Below are positions 9,107 through 16,833 of a stretch of DNA of 64,000 bases, piece after piece; position 1 is the stretch's first letter, and each line of letters starts with the position of its first letter. Made by a program: the position numbers and the translations under genes. The notes under the pieces were generated by a model. The model saw only the letters and a list, made by a program, of their open reading frames with translations. It had not been told where the DNA came from and searched no databases. Source of the stretch: Methylotenera sp. GTDB lineage: Bacteria; Pseudomonadota; Gammaproteobacteria; Burkholderiales; Methylophilaceae. The stretch spans positions 124,001 to 188,000 of the forward strand of contig NZ_JAUXOY010000030.1 in NCBI RefSeq assembly GCF_030684185.1, read 5' to 3'.

Positions 9107-9615
9107 AATTGATTTACGCACTTTTATTATCAGCCATTGCCATGCCAGCCATTGCACACGGCCCAACACCGCAAAAAACAGACCAAACTGCCACACTAAA
9201 AGCCGCGCCAGATGCAGTTTGGAAGCAACTCAGCGAGCCATGTGCCATTAAAAATTGGCATCCAGACGTTGCAGATTGCCAATCCACAGACCCCAAAAAA
9301 CGCACTCTAACCTTAAAAAATGGCAGCAAAATTGCTGAAGAAGTCGATGAAATCTTGCCCATAGAAATGACTATCTCTTACCGTATCGGTGGCGAAATTG
9401 ACATAAAAGCACTCCCTGTAAGCTCGCTCACAGGGCGCATCAAAGTAAAAGCTAACGGCGCAGGTTCAGAGGTTGCATGGCTTGCACGTTATTATCGCGC
9501 CGATACCACCAACGAGCCACCCAAAGGTTTAGATGATGAGTCAGCACTAAAAGCGGTGAACGCTTATGTAAAAGCGGGATTGAGCGGATTGGATAAACCA
9601 GAAGTAAAAAAGTAG
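9103..9615 (+). CDS. mxaD: MxaD, periplasmic SRPBCC protein
   Basis: A 170-residue secreted protein: signal peptide ending near AIAHG, then an SRPBCC/polyketide-cyclase-like fold (APDAVWKQLSEPCAIKNWHPDV, followed by TLKNGSKIAEEV). MxaD is reported to aid interaction between methanol dehydrogenase and cytochrome cL. It is the last gene of the tight RSACKLD run, overlapping mxaL. Module 2 has no equivalent, but two related SRPBCC genes occur in the xox cluster at 28655 and 29237. Confidence 0.88.
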   Translation: MKLIYALLLSAIAMPAIAHGPTPQKTDQTATLKAAPDAVWKQLSEPCAIKNWHPDVADCQSTDPKKRTLTLKNGSKIAEEVDEILPIEMTISYRIGGEIDIKALPVSSLTGRIKVKANGAGSEVAWLARYYRADTTNEPPKGLDDESALKAVNAYVKAGLSGLDKPEVKK

Positions 9616-9969
9616 CATCTTCCACTGCAAGTTTACACAAAAATACTTTGTGGTGGGAGATGTTAAAGCAGAAGTTTAACCGTTAAGGAAGTGCTGATTA
9701 ATAGGTGGCGTAAGACTGCTCAGAATTATGTGTATGAAATGTCAATGCATCAAAATACACCATCGAGCATCTCACTAAACTAGCACTTGGACCATTGAAA
9801 ATCATCAAACTGGACTACGCTATGTAGCCAATATCCCAGTACAAATCAGGAATTTATCCCTAAATTAAAATCTGTCTTTAGCGTGTAATAGAGCCACTTA
9901 ATAAATCTAGCCGCGTATTTATTTTTTTAATACGGTTAAACATTGGGCTAAAAAATTTCAGGGGCTACT
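9616..9969 (+). other. Intergenic region between the two maturation modules
   Basis: No gene is seen. An imperfect inverted repeat soon after mxaD (about 9617-9662) could act as a weak terminator. AT-rich sequence just before 9970 is the likely place for a promoter of module 2. No confident operator was found. Confidence 0.4.
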
Positions 9970-10986
9970 ATGTCGGAAATCATGCTTGAAGATTGGCGCA
10001 ATCGCGCTTTAACCTATGAAAAAGAGTTGAATGGCACGGTCATCGGTTTAGCACCTGCGATACGGTCTTTAGTGATTGCGATTTTTGCGCGTGGTCATGT
10101 GTTGTTGGAAGGCAATGTGGGCGTGGGTAAAACCACGCTGTTACGTGCCGCCGCGCGTGGCTTGGGTGGTGGTTATCAACGGATTGAAGGCACAATTGAC
10201 TTAATGCCGCAAGATTTGATTTATCACACTTATATTGATCAAGACGGCAAGCCGCGTGTGGATTCTGGGCCAATTTTAGCGCAAGGTGAGAATTTATCGG
10301 TATTCTTTTTTAATGAAATCAACCGCGCCCGCCCGCAAGTGCATTCTTTGTTATTGCGAGTGATGGCAGAGCGTAGCATTACTGCGTTTAACCGTGAGTA
10401 TTATTTTCCGCATTTGCTGGTGTTTGCAGATCGTAACGCGGTGGAAAAAGAAGAAACATTCGAGTTGCCAGGTGCGGCGCGCGACCGCTTTTTGATGGAG
10501 TTGGAAATCAACCCAGCCAATGATAGCGCGGTGCATAAAGCTTTGACGTTTGACTCGCGCTTTCACGATACTGATAAATTGATAGCGCAAGTCACGGCGG
10601 GCAATGTAGGCTTTGATGCGCTCACGCCGTTTGCGCCTGTAATACAAAATTCTGTGACCGCAGGCGAGGCCGTGCAGGATTTTGTTGAGCATTTACGCCG
10701 TGCCACGCACCGCCCGCAAGATTATGGCATTCAATTGCCCGATGTGGACATGGATGAGTTGATGATTGCTGGTATGGGCCCACGCGGCACGAGTATGTTG
10801 GTACGTGCAGCAAAAGTGTCGGCTTGGTTGGATGGCCGCTTAGAACTTGCACCGCAAGATGTGGCGGCCGTGTTTCACCAAGTAGTTGCGCATCGCGTAT
10901 TCTTTACGCCGATTTATGAGTTGCAACGCGGCTGGTTGGCACGCGCATATACACAAGCAATTTTGCATAGCGTGCCTACGCCGTAA
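9970..10986 (+). CDS. MoxR-family AAA+ ATPase, second MxaR-like (module 2)
   Basis: A 338-residue MoxR AAA+ ATPase closely matching the product at 3598 along its whole length. Walker A is GNVGVGKTTLL, Walker B FFFNEINRA, and the C-terminal motif is GPRGTSMLVRAAK. It opens a second set of R-S-A-C-K-L genes, so it probably drives a parallel metal-insertion machine. The two ATPases differ mainly in the C-terminal third, where partner contacts would be expected. Whether it serves MxaF, XoxF or another PQQ enzyme cannot be told from sequence. Confidence 0.9.
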   Translation: MSEIMLEDWRNRALTYEKELNGTVIGLAPAIRSLVIAIFARGHVLLEGNVGVGKTTLLRAAARGLGGGYQRIEGTIDLMPQDLIYHTYIDQDGKPRVDSGPILAQGENLSVFFFNEINRARPQVHSLLLRVMAERSITAFNREYYFPHLLVFADRNAVEKEETFELPGAARDRFLMELEINPANDSAVHKALTFDSRFHDTDKLIAQVTAGNVGFDALTPFAPVIQNSVTAGEAVQDFVEHLRRATHRPQDYGIQLPDVDMDELMIAGMGPRGTSMLVRAAKVSAWLDGRLELAPQDVAAVFHQVVAHRVFFTPIYELQRGWLARAYTQAILHSVPTP

Positions 10987-11003
10987 TATGGTTAGCGTGC
11001 TTT

Positions 11004-11147
11004 CCCTCACCCGCGCTGTCGCGCACCCTCTGATAGAACAGCTAAGTGACCGACTAAGCCGAGATAAAACTTCGACTAAGTCTCCACTAATCCCAATGGG
11101 CGAGGGTTTAAGCTCCCTCTACCCTTGGGAGAGGGTTGGGGTGAGGG
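11004..11147. repeat. Extragenic palindromic repeat between module 2 R and S genes
   Basis: The outer arms CCCTCACCC (11004-11012) and GGGTGAGGG (11139-11147) are complementary, and an inner palindrome built on CCCTCTACCC/GGGAGAGGG lies at about 11115-11135. This GC-rich, purine-skewed palindrome resembles dispersed REP-like elements of proteobacteria and has no coding character. Confidence 0.75.
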
Positions 11148-11196
11148 TGGTTTTAAGTCAAATACATTATATAAAGCACCATCTATCGTAAACCTT

Positions 11197-12051
11197 ATGG
11201 CACAGCAACCTTTAATCCACTATCACGTCCGTTGGCGACCTTCAGGGCATCAGCCTGGGGCAAGCCGTGGCATCGTCGCTGGGCTTGGAGATCAGCTACG
11301 TTCTGTGGTGTTATTGCGCGATCATCCAGACCCAAGGCGGCTAGATTTACGTGCCAGTTTGCGCGACCCGTTTGAAAACATTTGGGTGCGCGATTTCAAC
11401 TTAAATTCGGCATTAAAAGTCATCGTGTTGGTCGATACTTCCGCTTCTATGGGTTATGTCGGCAAGGTGAACCGACTGCACGTGGCGCAAGAAATCGCCT
11501 CGCAACTGGCATTATCTGCCTATCGTTCAGGCGATGCTTTCGGCTTGTTTGCAGCAGGTGAAACCATTAATAAACAATGTATGTTGCCGCCCAAAGCCAA
11601 TCGTGGCGCGTGGTTGTGGGTGAATCACCATTTTGCAAAACTTAAAGCCCAAGGCAAACATGCGGATGGTTTATTATCAGCGGTGCCTTACCTGCCTCAA
11701 CGGCGTTGTTTGGTGTTTGTCGTGTCAGATTTTCGCTGGCCAGCAGGTAAATTAAACCTGTTATTAAAAAAACTCAGCCACCACGATGTCGTGCCAGTGA
11801 TGTTGCAAGACCCCGCAGAAATAGACGAATTACCCAAAAGCGGCATTGCCATTTTGCGTGATGTTGAAACAGGCGCAGGGCAATTCGTGTGGATGCGGGC
11901 TAGCTTACAAAAACAGATGCAAGACCTACGCGCGCAACATGTCAGCAATGTTGAAGAGGCTTGCCGCATATATGGCGGCAAGCCGTTTGTGGTAAAGGGT
12001 GAGTTTAGTACGGCACTTTTGACCAAGTATTTTATGGAGCGTAGCGCGTAA
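11197..12051 (+). CDS. MxaS-like DUF58/VWA protein (module 2)
   Basis: About 284 residues, DUF58 family, with the HPDPRRLDLRASLR signature and a MIDAS-type DTSAS motif, matching the module 1 protein in order and layout. The ATG at 11197 is chosen; longer readings run back into the palindromic repeat upstream. The stop overlaps the next start by one base (TAATG), as in module 1. Likely cytoplasmic partner of the ATPase at 9970. Confidence 0.88.
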   Translation: MAQQPLIHYHVRWRPSGHQPGASRGIVAGLGDQLRSVVLLRDHPDPRRLDLRASLRDPFENIWVRDFNLNSALKVIVLVDTSASMGYVGKVNRLHVAQEIASQLALSAYRSGDAFGLFAAGETINKQCMLPPKANRGAWLWVNHHFAKLKAQGKHADGLLSAVPYLPQRRCLVFVVSDFRWPAGKLNLLLKKLSHHDVVPVMLQDPAEIDELPKSGIAILRDVETGAGQFVWMRASLQKQMQDLRAQHVSNVEEACRIYGGKPFVVKGEFSTALLTKYFMERSA

Positions 12052-13145
12052 TGAAAATAAGAGTTGTATTGCTACTGTGTTTGTCGCTTTTCTTGCAAAC
12101 CGTATTCGCTGGAGTTACTGTTGCAACGCCAGCCGTAACAGGCCCAAAAGTCAAAATCACCATGCGCGATAACGGTTACACGCTAGGCGACACCATCGCC
12201 ATGCATGCCGAGTTTAACTTAGCCAAAGGCTTGGTGTTTGACCCAAACAGCGTGCCGCTAAAAGGCCCTGTGAACAATTGGTTAGATTTACGCAATGTAT
12301 CGATGGCTGAAGCCAAAAATGCCGATGGCGGACGTAAAATCAGCATCGATTTTACTTGGCAGATATTTGGCACAGTAGAACATGCGCAAACGCTCAAAAT
12401 ACCAGCGATACAACTGCAAACAATTCCATCAAGTGATAGCGCAAAAGCAGATGATAATGCAAAAGATAGCACAGCCAAATTGGCCGCGAATAAACCTTTA
12501 ACCATTACGATTCCTGCGCAAGGCTTTAACTTATCGCCCGTGCTACCACCCACGATTACAGAAAATACACACCGCCCACATGCGCCGCCTTTACGTTTCA
12601 ATGAACGTACGCCGCTTACATTCGCCATCATATGCTTGATTTTAGGCTTGCTGTGCGGTGCGCTTTGGCTTTGGTTGCAAGATAAAATTTCATGGTTGCC
12701 GCGCAATCCTGGCCCCATGACACAATTGGCACGCCAGTTAAAACAACAAAAGTTAAGCCAGCAAAACATAGGGCAAGTATTCACAGTAGAAAACTTACGC
12801 ACTATTCATGCAGGTTTAGCCAGCAGTGCTGGGCAGAGTTTATACCCGAATACTTTGGTCAATCTGTTTGAAAAAAGCCCATATTTAGCGGCAGAAAAAC
12901 CTGCGATTACGCAGTTTTTTAATGCGTCATGGCAAACATTTTATGAGAAAAACACCCATTCGAGTACCAGCAATATTTCTGTCACAGACACTTTACGCTG
13001 GATTAACCGTTCTGCGTTGGCTGAGCGTTTATCTCGCAGGCCAGTATCACGCAGATTAGTATCACCCAGGCAAGTATCACACAGCCAAGCCAATCAAAAT
13101 GTGCGTCAAAAGCCTGTCGCTTTAAATCGTGCCACAAAAGCTTAG
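12051..13145 (+). CDS. MxaA-like membrane protein (module 2)
   Basis: A 364-residue protein with a signal peptide, a periplasmic beta-rich domain, one membrane segment at about residues 190-210 (followed by a tryptophan-rich stretch) and a cytoplasmic domain. The layout matches MxaA of module 1. It differs by an Ala/Asp/Ser-rich insertion near residues 125-145 and a basic, repetitive tail (RRPVSRRLVSPRQVSHSQ) absent from the 310-residue paralogue. Sequence similarity is low outside the core, so identification leans on order and topology. Confidence 0.78.
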   Translation: MKIRVVLLLCLSLFLQTVFAGVTVATPAVTGPKVKITMRDNGYTLGDTIAMHAEFNLAKGLVFDPNSVPLKGPVNNWLDLRNVSMAEAKNADGGRKISIDFTWQIFGTVEHAQTLKIPAIQLQTIPSSDSAKADDNAKDSTAKLAANKPLTITIPAQGFNLSPVLPPTITENTHRPHAPPLRFNERTPLTFAIICLILGLLCGALWLWLQDKISWLPRNPGPMTQLARQLKQQKLSQQNIGQVFTVENLRTIHAGLASSAGQSLYPNTLVNLFEKSPYLAAEKPAITQFFNASWQTFYEKNTHSSTSNISVTDTLRWINRSALAERLSRRPVSRRLVSPRQVSHSQANQNVRQKPVALNRATKA

Positions 13146-13148
13146 CGC

Positions 13149-14171
13149 ATGAACGCACTGCATTTTTTTAAGCCTGAATTGCTTTGGTTGCTACCATTGG
13201 CACTTTTGCCATTGATAAGCTACGGGGTAAAGCAGTTTAATTTTCCAGGATTAGAAGACTGGCCTAAAGACTTCTTATCTGATTGGCTACGTTGGGGCGT
13301 GCGGGTTTTGGCAGCTTTAACGCTGGCTGCGTTAATCATTGCCGCTGCCGCACCTTTTACCGAGGGCGGAACAGTCACTAAAGTGGGCGAAGGCGCAGAG
13401 ATTGTGGTGGTGCTAGACCGTAGCGGTAGCATGTCTGAAAACTTGCAAAGCTATGACCAAAGCGTGAACGCTAAGCCTATTAGCAAAATTGAGGCCGCAC
13501 GCAAGGTGTTACTTAAATTTATGGAGCAACGTCCAGCGGATACCTTTGGCGTGGTGGCCTTTAATGCGGCTCCAGTGAGCGTAGCACCATTATCTGCGGA
13601 CCGCGAGCTTGCTAAAGCCGCCATGCAAAGTGCTGAAGCCAATAGTTCTGGTTTTACCGCGCTTAACCGCGCCTTAGCGATGGGCTTAGATTATTTTAAT
13701 AATCGTCCGTTTACTGCCTCGCGCTTGATTTTGTTGGTGTCAGATGGTGATGCGGTGATTGAACCTGCCGATAGAATTATTCTGAAAAATGCGTTTAAGC
13801 AAACCCGCGCCAAATTGATTTGGGTGTATGTGCATGCAGGTGCTGAAGTGACGCAATTAAGTACCGTGATTGCAGGGGATAATGAAATTATTACCAATGA
13901 AGGGTTGGCAAAAGTAGAGATGGACCAAAACCTAGCCATGAATAAGCTTTTTGAAGAGCTGGAAATTCCCTACCAAGCATTTGAAGTGAATAGCGAAGCG
14001 GGCTTGCAGCAAGCCGTGGCGGAAATTGGGCGCGCCACCAATAAGCCCACGCGCTATGAATATCGGTTGCCACGCCAAGATTATGCGGTGTATTTTTATA
14101 TGCTGACGATGGGCTTGTTAGGGGTGTTATTTTGGTTAAAACAGATAGAGATTAAAGCATGGAAACCATAA
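13149..14171 (+). CDS. MxaC-like VWA membrane protein (module 2)
   Basis: A 340-residue VWA protein with N-terminal membrane segments, an intact MIDAS motif DRSGS (VVLDRSGSM), and a C-terminal membrane segment near residue 320. It lacks the GLESL repeat of the module 1 copy. Its start lies 3 bases after the preceding stop. A palindromic repeat follows. Confidence 0.88.
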   Translation: MNALHFFKPELLWLLPLALLPLISYGVKQFNFPGLEDWPKDFLSDWLRWGVRVLAALTLAALIIAAAAPFTEGGTVTKVGEGAEIVVVLDRSGSMSENLQSYDQSVNAKPISKIEAARKVLLKFMEQRPADTFGVVAFNAAPVSVAPLSADRELAKAAMQSAEANSSGFTALNRALAMGLDYFNNRPFTASRLILLVSDGDAVIEPADRIILKNAFKQTRAKLIWVYVHAGAEVTQLSTVIAGDNEIITNEGLAKVEMDQNLAMNKLFEELEIPYQAFEVNSEAGLQQAVAEIGRATNKPTRYEYRLPRQDYAVYFYMLTMGLLGVLFWLKQIEIKAWKP

Positions 14172-14173
14172 TC

Positions 14174-14221
14174 TGTAGGTCGGGTTTTAACCCGACATGT
14201 CGGACTGAAGTCCGACCTACA
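14174..14221. repeat. Palindromic repeat between module 2 C and K genes
   Basis: A 10-bp outer stem (TGTAGGTCGG / CCGACCTACA) encloses two smaller hairpins (GTCGGGTTTTAACCCGAC and GTCGGACTGAAGTCCGAC). The shape is typical of extragenic palindromic elements. It fills almost the whole intergenic gap. Confidence 0.85.
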
Positions 14222-14237
14222 ATAGGTAGAGATAAAC

Positions 14238-14840
14238 ATGAAAATACAACATAAAATACGTCAACAATTGCTCGATAATCTGCCGCGTGCATTATTGGTG
14301 CTGATGACATTGCTATTGCTAGCGACTGGCTACCAATTTAACTTGTGGTGGAAAGCGCACCAACTCAATCTTGCTTACAACAATAAATCCATATTAAAAC
14401 AATCACTAAATAATAATGAATACTTACATGCTTATAGTGTTGGCTATTTATTAGCCAGCCAAAACAAGCCCGTTGAAGCACAAAAAGCATTTAACATTGC
14501 AGAAGTTTCACTTAACCCTGAGCTACGCGCGCGTGCCAAATACGCCATCGGCAATGTGCATTTTGAATCCGCCATTGCTTCTTCAAATATTGAAAAAGGC
14601 GGCTCGCATCGTCGCGCTATTGAGCGCGTGCTACTCGCGCGTGAGGCTTACAAAGGCGCATTGCGCATTAAGCCCGACATGTACGATGCACGCTATAACC
14701 TAGAATTAATCGACAGACTTAGCCCAGAAAAGCGCACCGAAGGCTACCAAAGAGAGCCTGACGGCACCATTGGCATGCAACCGTATCAGCAAAATGGTTC
14801 GGCCTTGATGAAGGATAATACGCGCAGAGGCTTACCGTGA
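14238..14840 (+). CDS. MxaK-like TPR membrane protein (module 2)
   Basis: A 200-residue protein with one N-terminal membrane anchor (about residues 14-34) and a TPR-like helical periplasmic part (ARAKYAIGNVHFESAIA, then REAYKGALRIKPDMYDARYNLEL). The last motif matches the module 1 MxaK almost position for position. Role inferred from position between C-like and L-like genes. Confidence 0.82.
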   Translation: MKIQHKIRQQLLDNLPRALLVLMTLLLLATGYQFNLWWKAHQLNLAYNNKSILKQSLNNNEYLHAYSVGYLLASQNKPVEAQKAFNIAEVSLNPELRARAKYAIGNVHFESAIASSNIEKGGSHRRAIERVLLAREAYKGALRIKPDMYDARYNLELIDRLSPEKRTEGYQREPDGTIGMQPYQQNGSALMKDNTRRGLP

Positions 14841-14869
14841 TGGATGTGACAGAAAAATACCCAAACAAT

Positions 14870-14928
14870 CCGTTCGTGGTGAGCTTGTCGAACCACACTC
14901 AACCCTTCGACAGGCTCAGGGCGAACGG
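14870..14928. repeat. Palindromic repeat between module 2 K and L genes
   Basis: Inverted arms CCGTTCG (14870-14876) and CGAACGG (14922-14928) flank an inner pair GAGCTTGTCGAA / TTCGACAGGCTC. This motif is a common dispersed extragenic palindrome in proteobacteria. It is non-coding. Confidence 0.85.
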
Positions 14929-14963
14929 GCTACATTTTAGCAGTCTATTTTTCAGCGATAACT

Positions 14964-15977
14964 ATGCACCATAATCTAAAACATTGGTGGGGACACTTCC
15001 GCGTTCACTTGCGTCATGCCATTCAAAATGGCGCAATTTGGTATTTGCTCGCGGGTCTGGTTTTATTGCCAGTTTGGTTTGAGCCGCAAATGCAGCTGCC
15101 AAGCGTGGTGCAAGATACGCTGTTCGTAATTGACATTAGCGAAAGCATGAACGTGCGCGATGTGAATTATCCCAAGCCACAAACCGACAGGCTCACACTG
15201 GCAAAACTCGCCGTGCGGGAGGGCATGGCGAGCTTGCCTTGTGGCTCAAAAGTCTCCGTAGCTTTGTTTGCAGGCGATGAATCGGTGGTGTTGTTTGAAC
15301 CACTTGAGGTGTGCCGACACTTTCCAGCCATTGAGCAAGTGGTTTCTGGCTTAGATAGACGGATGCGCTGGATAGGTGACTCGTGGGTGACCAACGCGCT
15401 GACGGCTTCCATTGTGGAGGCTCAGAAAAGAAAACTTAACTTGGTGTATATTTCAGACGGTGACGAAATGCCAAGCCGCGCTGCGCCAATTGTGACTGAC
15501 CTTGCCAAACTAAGAGGCAAAATTAAAGGGGTATTGCTCGGCGTGGGCGGCGATGCCCTGCAACCCATCCCAAAGCTGAATCAAAAAGATGAAATTATTG
15601 GCTATTGGACGCGTGAAGACGCAGTGCTAGAAGGCAATCACCCCAATCTACTATCCGCCGTGCGTGCTTTAGCTCCTGGTGAACGCGCACCAGAGGGTAC
15701 GTTAGATGAAGTCACCGAGCATATCTCCTCATTTAATAAGGTGTTCATGCAAGCACTATCACAAGCGTCAGGCTTTGAGTTGGTGCGTATTAACACGCCT
15801 GCCGATGCGGTAAAAGCCCTTAAAAATAGTAACTATCAAAAACAAGCAATGGCCGAGCGTGATGCAAGATGGATATTTGGCTTGGTTGCGGCGGTTTTTA
15901 TTCTGATCGGTTGGTTTTGGCAAAACATCAAAACATTTTTTACTAATAAACGTTGGTTTAAGTTCAAGCGGACTTAA
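14964..15977 (+). CDS. MxaL-like VWA membrane protein (module 2)
   Basis: A 337-residue VWA protein with an N-terminal membrane segment (about residues 23-37), a canonical MIDAS motif DISES (FVIDISESM), the LPCGSKVSVALFAGDE segment, and a C-terminal membrane segment near residue 310. It is collinear with MxaL at 8063. It closes module 2; no MxaD follows. Confidence 0.88.
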   Translation: MHHNLKHWWGHFRVHLRHAIQNGAIWYLLAGLVLLPVWFEPQMQLPSVVQDTLFVIDISESMNVRDVNYPKPQTDRLTLAKLAVREGMASLPCGSKVSVALFAGDESVVLFEPLEVCRHFPAIEQVVSGLDRRMRWIGDSWVTNALTASIVEAQKRKLNLVYISDGDEMPSRAAPIVTDLAKLRGKIKGVLLGVGGDALQPIPKLNQKDEIIGYWTREDAVLEGNHPNLLSAVRALAPGERAPEGTLDEVTEHISSFNKVFMQALSQASGFELVRINTPADAVKALKNSNYQKQAMAERDARWIFGLVAAVFILIGWFWQNIKTFFTNKRWFKFKRT

Positions 15978-16010
15978 GTCAAGCATCTAGCAAAGGCATA
16001 TTAGAGGGTT

Positions 16011-16367
16011 TTACCAAGCCATCAATACTTGATTATCACAAGCAATGACTTCTTTTTTTGTGCCATGCCCTGCATTTTTCATGGTGCGTATATCGACTAA
16101 ACCAATAGATTGCAGTACGTCAATGTCACGCTTAACCGCAGAACGGTCTCTATTGAGGCGTTTGGAAATGTCAGTAATAGAGCCAGAGCAAGCGCGAATC
16201 GATCTAAATAAATCAATTTTAGCGGCAGATACTACTCTAGCTAAATCTTCAGCATTTTCAAAGCTGACAATTCTACTTTCCTTTTGCAACAGCCCTTTAT
16301 CAGCCAGTGATGCACTGACTTTACCCCTGATAAAAAAGTCCTCAGTATTTTCGATTTTAATGTGCAT
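16011..16367 (-). CDS. HTH antitoxin-like protein
   Basis: About 118 residues with a winged-helix DNA-binding segment (SGSITDISKRLNRDRSAVKR, then DVLQSIGLVDI). Such proteins pair with DUF6516/TumE toxins. The start at 16367 is chosen because it overlaps the toxin stop (TAATG) and has AAGGAG at the right distance inside the toxin gene (16374-16379). It would neutralise the upstream toxin and repress the pair. Second gene of a two-gene operon. Confidence 0.75.
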   Translation of the reverse strand: MHIKIENTEDFFIRGKVSASLADKGLLQKESRIVSFENAEDLARVVSAAKIDLFRSIRACSGSITDISKRLNRDRSAVKRDIDVLQSIGLVDIRTMKNAGHGTKKEVIACDNQVLMAW

Positions 16368-16660
16368 TATTGACTCCTTAAAGCTAACCATTCTCTTTCA
16401 AATAAGATTTCTATGTCTTCAAAGCTAGTAAACGCCACGGCTTCAACCTTGCCATAATGATGACGATGATGATAACTGTGCGCATTATCAAAGCCGATGA
16501 CACGTCCATTATCCCCATTAAATAATTGAGCGTTAATATAAGCTAAATTGTATCTTGTGATATTGCCTTTATCGTCCACCCAAACCTCGCGTCGCAATAC
16601 GCCATTACCCTTTTTGGTCGATATGACATGCTGCTCATCAATTAGTTTTTTATCAGACAT
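16367..16660 (-). CDS. TumE-family (DUF6516) toxin
   Basis: A 97-residue protein resembling the DUF6516/TumE toxin family: an N-terminal beta-rich part (LRREVWVDDKGNITRYNLAY), then a His-rich stretch (HSYHHRHHYGK), then a FEREW-type C-terminus. The toxin gene comes first and is translationally coupled to the antitoxin gene. The target is not evident from sequence. This small module sits between the mxa and xox loci and may act as a stabiliser of the accessory stretch. Confidence 0.65.
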   Translation of the reverse strand: MSDKKLIDEQHVISTKKGNGVLRREVWVDDKGNITRYNLAYINAQLFNGDNGRVIGFDNAHSYHHRHHYGKVEAVAFTSFEDIEILFEREWLALRSQ

Positions 16661-16833
16661 GATTTATAATATCACGGCTGTAAATATTGATGCTATCTTT
16701 ATAGAAATAATCAGGATTTTTTCCCATACTAAAAAGTGAATTGTTGGCATATCTGCTATTTAAGTATTACCGCATAGTTCGTCTTTGTTTGTTATTTCGC
16801 CTTGAATTAAGGCATTTATCCAAAGGGTCGACT

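Noticed and set aside
12176-12802. 208-codon minus-strand frame inside the module 2 A gene
   Set aside because: It has no family features and lies wholly within a gene supported by operon order and topology.
16661-16833. Cobalamin riboswitch before the TonB-dependent receptor
   Set aside because: No recognisable B12-box sequence was found in the upstream stretch.
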